The notes beneath the pieces were generated by a model that was given only the letters and a program-made list of their open reading frames with translations, made no database searches and was not told the DNA's origin. 19,264 bases of DNA from an uncultured bacterium (GTDB taxonomy: Bacteria > Patescibacteriota > Minisyncoccia > Phycocordibacterales > UBA918). Both the position numbers and the translations under genes were made by a program. Positions within the stretch are counted from its first letter, which is position 1. Each line of letters opens with the position of its first letter. Below, one piece after another: positions 16,536 through 19,264 of the stretch. The DNA lies in the NCBI GenBank assembly GCA_913046815.1, contig CAJWTE010000008.1, forward strand, positions 1 to 19,264, given 5' to 3'.

Positions 16536-16808
16536 ATGAACAAAGCAGACATCATCAACAAAGTACATGAGACCCTTGGTGGTACAAAAGCTGACGCAGA
16601 ACGCGCAGTAGACACCATGATGGATTGTATCGTTGACACTCTTAAAGATGGTAACGAGGTATCTATCGCAGGTCTTGGTATATTCTCTGCAAAGATGCGA
16701 AACGCTCGCACCGCTCGTAACCCAAGAACTGGTGAACCAATCGAAGTTCCAGCTATGCGCGTGCCCAAGTTCCGCGCTGCGAAAGCTTTGAAAGACGCAG
16801 TTAAGTAG
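16536..16808 (+). CDS. HU-family DNA-binding protein
   Basis: 90 residues, the standard HU/IHF length. HU bends and compacts DNA as a dimer. The N-terminal helices (MNKADIINKVHETLGGTKADAERAVDTMMD) and the beta arm (GLGIFSAKMRNARTARNPRTGEPIEVPAMRVPKFRAAKALKDAV) are complete; the TARNPRTGEPIEVPA tip includes the conserved Pro that intercalates into DNA. VPKFRAAKALKDAV is the C-terminal helix. It has its own strong promoter, a structured leader and a terminator, so it is monocistronic and probably highly expressed. It is the last housekeeping gene before the retroelement. Confidence 0.96.
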   Translation: MNKADIINKVHETLGGTKADAERAVDTMMDCIVDTLKDGNEVSIAGLGIFSAKMRNARTARNPRTGEPIEVPAMRVPKFRAAKALKDAVK

Positions 16809-16823
16809 ACCTCCTACTGAGAG

Positions 16824-16855
16824 AAACCGCCGGCCTGTCGCCGGCGGTTTTCTTT
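16824..16855 (+). terminator. Terminator after the HU gene
   Basis: An 11-base stem (16824-16834 with 16840-16850) has loop CTGTC and a TTTTCTTT tail. It begins 15 bases after the stop codon. Confidence 0.92.
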
Positions 16856-16891
16856 CTCCCCACTCTATTCTTGCTAATACAAGTCTGGTGT

Positions 16892-16985
16892 TATAATTAA
16901 GGAGTAGCGGAGGTATAAAGCTACAGGAGACTCAGGTCTCCCATCACAAGGAAGGCGCCCCGATGAGGGCGTTTTGCCGTTTTTG
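16892..16985 (+). ncRNA. Candidate small structured RNA between HU and the retroelement
   Basis: A perfect TATAAT (16892-16897; best upstream match TTGCTA with a short 15-base spacer) is followed by three hairpins: GTAGC/GCTAC (16904-16924, loop containing GGAGG), GGAGAC/GTCTCC with loop TCAG (16926-16941), and CGCCC/GGGCG (16956-16971). The last is followed by TTTT and a second TTTTT. There is no ATG-started ORF of useful length. This is the outline of an 80-base free-standing RNA gene. No known family was recognised; a short leader peptide using another start cannot be excluded. Confidence 0.5.
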
Positions 16986-16995
16986 AATACCCATC

Positions 16996-17077
16996 AAGGA
17001 ATTGGTGAGTTACCTCACCAATTCCTTATACTTTATAGACAGCAACGGTAACGGCCCGAAAACTGGTGCTTTCGGGC
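16996..17077. other. Two strong hairpins between the small RNA and the reverse transcriptase
   Basis: The first is a perfect 14-base stem with a 4-base loop (16996-17009 with 17014-17027). The second is GCCCGAAA/TTTCGGGC with an 8-base loop (17054-17061 with 17070-17077). Neither has a T-run on either strand. They lie downstream of the reverse transcriptase on the minus strand, so they could end or stabilise its mRNA, or mark the edge of the retroelement. The rest of 16986-17197 holds no gene that can be supported. Confidence 0.5.
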
Positions 17078-17197
17078 TGGTCGATCAGTGCAATGTAGTA
17101 AACGAAGTTTGGAATGAATATGAACATTATACATACCTAAAACCCCCGAAAAACAGATAAATTACAAGTGTCAGGTAGATGGTTGATCTGATTTGCC

Positions 17198-18238
17198 TTA
17201 CTGCAAAGTGTGAACCAAGTCGGCTGCTTTCTGTTGTAGGTCATGCGCATCACCGTGTTGTAGGAGACCCAGGTACGATTGTAGAGTTTCATTCTTGCCC
17301 TCAGCTCGATAGAGACCACGATACATACGCTTTTTGGTAGTCGTACGTAATACTCTGTGACTGGGAAAATGTATCCAACCCAGAAAATCAACACCAGATG
17401 CAACGGTTTTGATACCAACTTTATGCGGGTGGAGTGATAATTTTAGGGTGTCCGATAGAAATTGCTCGACCTGTGGCAAAATATTCATCAGATACGAGCA
17501 GTCGTGTGACAAAAAAACAAAATCATCAGCATAGCGAACATAATATCTCATTCTTAGTTTGTGCTTGACAAATTTATCAAACTCATTCATATACACATTA
17601 ACTAAAAGTTGACTGGTTAAATTGCCTAACGGCAGACCTTTACTTAGTTGAGTATGAAAACTTTTAATCACCTGTTTCAACAACCACAGTACGTCAGTGT
17701 CCGTGATGCGTTCTTCCAGAATGTTTAATAAGATTTTGTGGTCAATACTAGCAAAGAACTTTTTAATATCACACTTTAATACCCAGCACGTTTTAGTGTG
17801 ATTGGCTGACACTTTCTGAGCCATTTTGGTAAACGCACCCAATGCTCTATGTGTACCTTTATTTCTTCTACATGAATACGAGTGAAAAATAAATTTCTTA
17901 TCAAACGAGAAGTAGAGTTGCCTATAGATTGCATGATGAAGTAGTCTGTCACGTACGCACGCTTTGTGTATGTTCCTTGGTTTGGGGTCAGAGATGTTAA
18001 ACGCTTGATAACTACCATGCGTATATGTTTTTGTTTTTAGTTCGTTTTGAAGTGTAAGAATATTATCCATCAAATTCATCTGAAACTCCTGCACGTCCTT
18101 GCGTTTTCTTTTTCCTTTCAAAAATTCCTCCCAAGCACCTAAGAGATTATCGAGCGAAATGATATTATTGTAGGTAATGTTATTTGAAAAATTAGGAAAC
18201 ACAGCCAAGTCTACCCCCCCCCCGCAACAATTCAACAA
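17198..18238 (-). CDS. Diversity-generating retroelement reverse transcriptase
   Basis: 346 residues from the ATG at 18238. It copies the TR RNA into adenine-mutated cDNA that replaces the VR. Fingers-palm motifs are in order: RDRLLHHAIYRQLY (96-109), SYSCRRNKGTHRA (120-132), CDIKKFFASIDH (156-167, first catalytic Asp157), GLPLGNLTSQLLVNVYMNEFD (201-221), YADDFVF (236-242, catalytic Asp pair) and FLGWIHFPSHRVLR (285-298). The SQ after GNLT is characteristic of DGR enzymes. No maturase or endonuclease domain follows, arguing against a group II intron. The ATG at 18238 reads through a G10 run; homology as recalled starts near residue 18-22, so TTG 18208 or GTG 18202 may be the true start. It is divergent from avd. 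Confidence 0.95.
   Translation of the reverse strand: MLNCCGGGVDLAVFPNFSNNITYNNIISLDNLLGAWEEFLKGKRKRKDVQEFQMNLMDNILTLQNELKTKTYTHGSYQAFNISDPKPRNIHKACVRDRLLHHAIYRQLYFSFDKKFIFHSYSCRRNKGTHRALGAFTKMAQKVSANHTKTCWVLKCDIKKFFASIDHKILLNILEERITDTDVLWLLKQVIKSFHTQLSKGLPLGNLTSQLLVNVYMNEFDKFVKHKLRMRYYVRYADDFVFLSHDCSYLMNILPQVEQFLSDTLKLSLHPHKVGIKTVASGVDFLGWIHFPSHRVLRTTTKKRMYRGLYRAEGKNETLQSYLGLLQHGDAHDLQQKAADLVHTLQ
18214..18223. repeat. C10 homopolymer at the overlapping 5' ends of the RT and avd genes
   Basis: Ten consecutive C lie between the candidate distal start codons of the two divergent genes. With ten C the RT ATG at 18238 is in frame; with eleven (or eight) the plus-strand ATG at 18177 would join the avd frame. 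It could be a phase-variable tract or a sequencing/assembly length error. Confidence 0.9.
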
Positions 18239-18244
18239 CCAAAG

Positions 18245-18607
18245 TTGATACCTGTGGTCTTAAAATTGAAAGATGGTTATAGACAATGGCAAAATTTTCT
18301 CACTCACTTTCCAAAACAAAACCGCTATACGCTAGGAAACAAAATTGATGATGTCTTTTTAATGGCTATTGAGTACTGTTTTTTAGCCAGTTACGCCAGT
18401 AAAGATACAAAACTGATTCACCTTGAACGATGTATTTCTCGTGTAGATTTATTAAAGCTATTATTACAGCTGGCATGGGAAATCCGTGCTCTCGACACAA
18501 AGAAATACACTGTGTTGAGTGAACAATTACAAGAAATCGGTCGAATGCTCGGCGGTTGGAAAAAAGGATTGGAGACGAGTCCAGGAATTCACCCTAGGAA
18601 GGGGTGA
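18245..18607 (+). CDS. avd: Avd-like accessory variability protein (four-helix bundle)
   Basis: 120 residues from TTG 18245. Avd-type proteins form a pentameric four-helix-bundle barrel that binds the DGR reverse transcriptase and is needed for mutagenic retrohoming. The sequence shows the family pattern: LKLKDGYRQWQNFLTHFPKQNRYTLGNKID (8-37), FLMAIEYCFLASYASKDTK, RVDLLKLLLQLAWEIRALDTKKYTVLSEQLQEIGRMLGGWKKGLE. The start is uncertain: there is no ATG in frame and no Shine-Dalgarno site. An ATG at 18177 would give MLFEKLGNTAKSTPPP joined to this frame if the C10 tract had one more C. It is on the strand opposite to the reverse transcriptase, TR and target, which is unusual, since DGR cassettes normally run on one strand. 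The stop lies inside a 10-base hairpin (18585-18611). Confidence 0.87.
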   Translation: MIPVVLKLKDGYRQWQNFLTHFPKQNRYTLGNKIDDVFLMAIEYCFLASYASKDTKLIHLERCISRVDLLKLLLQLAWEIRALDTKKYTVLSEQLQEIGRMLGGWKKGLETSPGIHPRKG

Positions 18608-18611
18608 ATTC
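18585..18611. other. Hairpin over the avd stop codon
   Basis: GAATTCACCC (18585-18594) pairs exactly with GGGTGAATTC (18602-18611) across a 7-base loop. There is no T-run on the plus strand. On the minus strand it lies 77 bases beyond the TR and could form part of the spacer RNA that DGRs use for cDNA priming. Confidence 0.55.
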
Positions 18612-18653
18612 GGACATAAATTCACAATAGTCGCTACGCTCGTTTGTTTATTC

Positions 18654-18678
18654 AAAAACTCCCCACATTAGTGAGGAG
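18654..18678 (-). terminator. Terminator-like hairpin directly after the template repeat
   Basis: On the minus strand, nine bases after the TR end, CTCCTCAC (18678-18671) pairs with GTGGGGAG (18666-18659) across loop TAAT with one G-U wobble, followed by TTTTT (18658-18654). This is an intrinsic terminator by form, and would give a discrete TR RNA not joined to the reverse transcriptase mRNA. Confidence 0.6.
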
Positions 18679-18687
18679 AAAACGATG

Positions 18688-18805
18688 TGTTGCTTGACCA
18701 CCAGACGATGGCGATTGTCGGCGTTCCAGACGTTGTCGTTCTCGAAGCAGTTCACGTTGGCCTTGAGCTTGCCACCATTCACGTTGACGTTGGCGACGAA
18801 CAGAA
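18688..18805 (-). repeat. DGR template repeat (TR)
   Basis: 118 bases, aligned without gaps to 19123-19240 (offset 435). Read on the minus strand it has 31 adenines; 17 of these differ in the other copy, while the 87 non-adenine positions are all identical. That asymmetry identifies this copy as the template. In the frame of the target gene it reads FVANVNVNGGKLKANVNC, then FENDNVWNADNRHRLVVKQ: seven AAC, two AAT and three AAG codons mark the sites to be varied, and AAC/AAT codons can never mutate to stops through their adenines. The TR lies on the same strand as the reverse transcriptase, on the far side of avd. Confidence 0.96.
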
Positions 18806-19055
18806 AGATATGTGGAATATACCATCCATTCCACCAGTATTTGAGAGAGAACTCACGAATACTTGTATTTTATGCGAGACCTAAAAGTCTTCAGAGTACA
18901 CTCCACCAACAAACTATTTTTTGAAAAGAAATAATGTACCTACACTTCACTTAGCCGTGACTTCATGAATCCTAAGCTACACTTCTCTACACACAAACTT
19001 TCAAAGCCGTAACCGTTGAAATTGTATCTGTGGCCTCTTCAGTATACAAAAGAAA
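18806..19055. other. TR-VR spacer, no supported gene
   Basis: About 250 bases of AT-rich DNA between the TR and the target-gene terminator. On the minus strand the target-gene frame stays open upstream of the TR from about 18875 (containing KYWWNGWYIPHIFLFVAN), without a start codon, which looks like a relic of a duplicated target 3' end. A TAAAAT box near 18878 on the minus strand might serve the TR RNA but has no good -35 partner. Nothing else was seen. Confidence 0.5.
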
Positions 19056-19084
19056 TCCCTCGGGCGCGCGAAGCGTCCGAGGGA
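19056..19084 (-). terminator. Terminator after the DGR target gene
   Basis: On the minus strand TCCCTCGG (19084-19077) pairs with CCGAGGGA (19063-19056), with an inner CGC/GCG pair, followed by TTTCTTTT. It starts 28 bases after the target stop. A hairpin just past the VR is also known to aid target recognition in some DGRs, so it may have two roles. Confidence 0.8.
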
Positions 19085-19112
19085 CAAAGGTTCAAAGGGC
19101 TTAGATCTGAGT

Positions 19113-19264
19113 TCAAGCAGTCTGTTGCCGGACCACCAGACGATGGCGAAGGCCGGCGTCCCAGACGACGTCGTACCCGAAGCAGTTCACGTCGGCCCTG
19201 AGCTCGCCACCACGCACGTAGACGTAGGCGACGAACAGAACATTGTTCACTTCAAACAAGAAGA
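19113..19264 (-). CDS. DGR target protein, C-terminal 49 residues (5' end outside window)
   Basis: The frame is open from the right edge (first full codon at 19262) to a TGA at 19115-19113. The last 49 residues run FLFEVNNVLFVAYVYVRGGE and on to WDAGLRHRLVVRQQTA. The VR covers almost all of it, with only three residues beyond, so the variable surface is at the C-terminus, as in known DGR targets that use a C-type lectin-like fold. Thirteen codons differ from the template: four Asn to Tyr or Arg, two Lys (to Glu and Arg), then Asn to Asp, Glu to Gly, Asn to Tyr, Val, Asp and Leu, Asp to Gly, and a Lys to Arg, among them. Trp, Cys and Phe scaffold codons are kept. The N-terminal domain, which would tell where it is displayed, is not in the window. 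Confidence 0.87.
   Translation of the reverse strand, partial: FLFEVNNVLFVAYVYVRGGELRADVNCFGYDVVWDAGLRHRLVVRQQTA
19123..19240 (-). repeat. DGR variable repeat (VR)
   Basis: 118 bases ending 8 bases before the target stop codon. Relative to the TR, on the minus strand, its changes are A to T (4), A to C (2) and A to G (11), and none at C, G or T. The final 3' stretch after the last variable codon is GCAACA, and a GC-rich block CGCCATCGTCTGGTGGTC (no change) precedes that codon; this end is the likely initiation-of-mutagenic-homing region. The VR and TR diverge completely on both sides. Confidence 0.96.

Noticed and set aside
16900..16990. tRNA or hammerhead ribozyme
   Set aside because: There is no cloverleaf or T-loop GTTCRA sequence. 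CGATGAGG resembles part of a hammerhead core, but the CTGA and GAAA core parts are missing.
17137..17418. 93-residue minus-strand ORF at the 3' end of the reverse transcriptase
   Set aside because: It overlaps the RT in another frame and has no motif or ribosome binding site.
17198..18238. Group II intron or retron reverse transcriptase
   Set aside because: There is no maturase or endonuclease domain, no intron domain V-like structure was seen, no msr/msd-type inverted repeat lies next to it, and the GNLTSQ motif plus TR/VR and Avd point to a DGR.
18652..18834. 60-residue minus-strand ORF across the TR
   Set aside because: It is in a different frame from the target gene, rich in Arg and Gln as expected from shifted AAC codons, and has no ribosome binding site.
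19016..19201. Plus-strand ORF across the VR
   Set aside because: It is antisense to the target gene and consists of Arg-rich sequence from GC-rich codons; the minus-strand frame matches the TR coding pattern.
18688..19240. Two long similar repeats read as a CRISPR array, tandem duplication or transposon ends
   Set aside because: There are only two copies, both 118 bases and in direct orientation, and all differences fall on adenines of one copy. That is a TR/VR pair, not spacers, decay of a duplication, or terminal inverted repeats.

Overview
The window looks like a chromosomal segment of a Candidate Phyla Radiation (Patescibacteria) bacterium, most likely a Parcubacteria-type lineage. The basis is the gene content: a trigger factor without its peptidyl-prolyl isomerase domain, a minimal type IV pilus set, small secreted proteins of no known family, weak or absent Shine-Dalgarno sites before many genes, and a diversity-generating retroelement (DGR) whose reverse transcriptase and Avd resemble those common in this group. 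Placement is from recall of families, not from a search. The standard code with TAA, TAG and TGA stops fits all genes.

Left part (1-8.7 kb, all minus strand): one tightly packed gene train reads leftward from about 8.7 kb. It holds the pilus assembly ATPase (pilB), the inner-membrane platform protein (pilC), two proteins with prepilin cleavage sites (588 and 204 residues), a PilX-like protein of 467 residues, then the glycolytic genes tpiA and pgk (pgk runs off the left edge). Gaps are 2-3 bases inside the pilus group and 24 bases before tpiA, and two junctions overlap, so pilus assembly and two glycolytic steps are probably co-transcribed.

Middle part (8.7-16.9 kb, all plus strand): conserved housekeeping genes, mostly single or paired units closed by strong hairpins. 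They are nusA, a family II inorganic pyrophosphatase (ppaC), a secreted coiled-coil protein overlapping a one-helix membrane protein, trigger factor (tig), a 28-codon GC-rich small ORF with an excellent ribosome binding site and its own terminator, clpP, rny (RNase Y) and an HU-family DNA-binding protein behind a structured leader. A short structured transcript with its own TATAAT box and terminator follows HU.

Right part (17.1-19.26 kb): a diversity-generating retroelement. The reverse transcriptase is on the minus strand. An Avd-like accessory protein is divergent on the plus strand, starting only a few bases from it. A 118-base template repeat (TR) and a 118-base variable repeat (VR), both minus strand, lie 435 bases apart. 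TR and VR differ at 17 positions, and every one is an adenine of the TR read on the minus strand; none of the 87 other positions differs. This is the signature of adenine-directed mutagenic retrohoming. The VR is the 3' end of a target gene whose start lies beyond the right edge of the window. Unusual points are the inverted avd, a C10 tract at the overlapping 5' ends of avd and the reverse transcriptase, and a terminator-like hairpin only nine bases after the TR.
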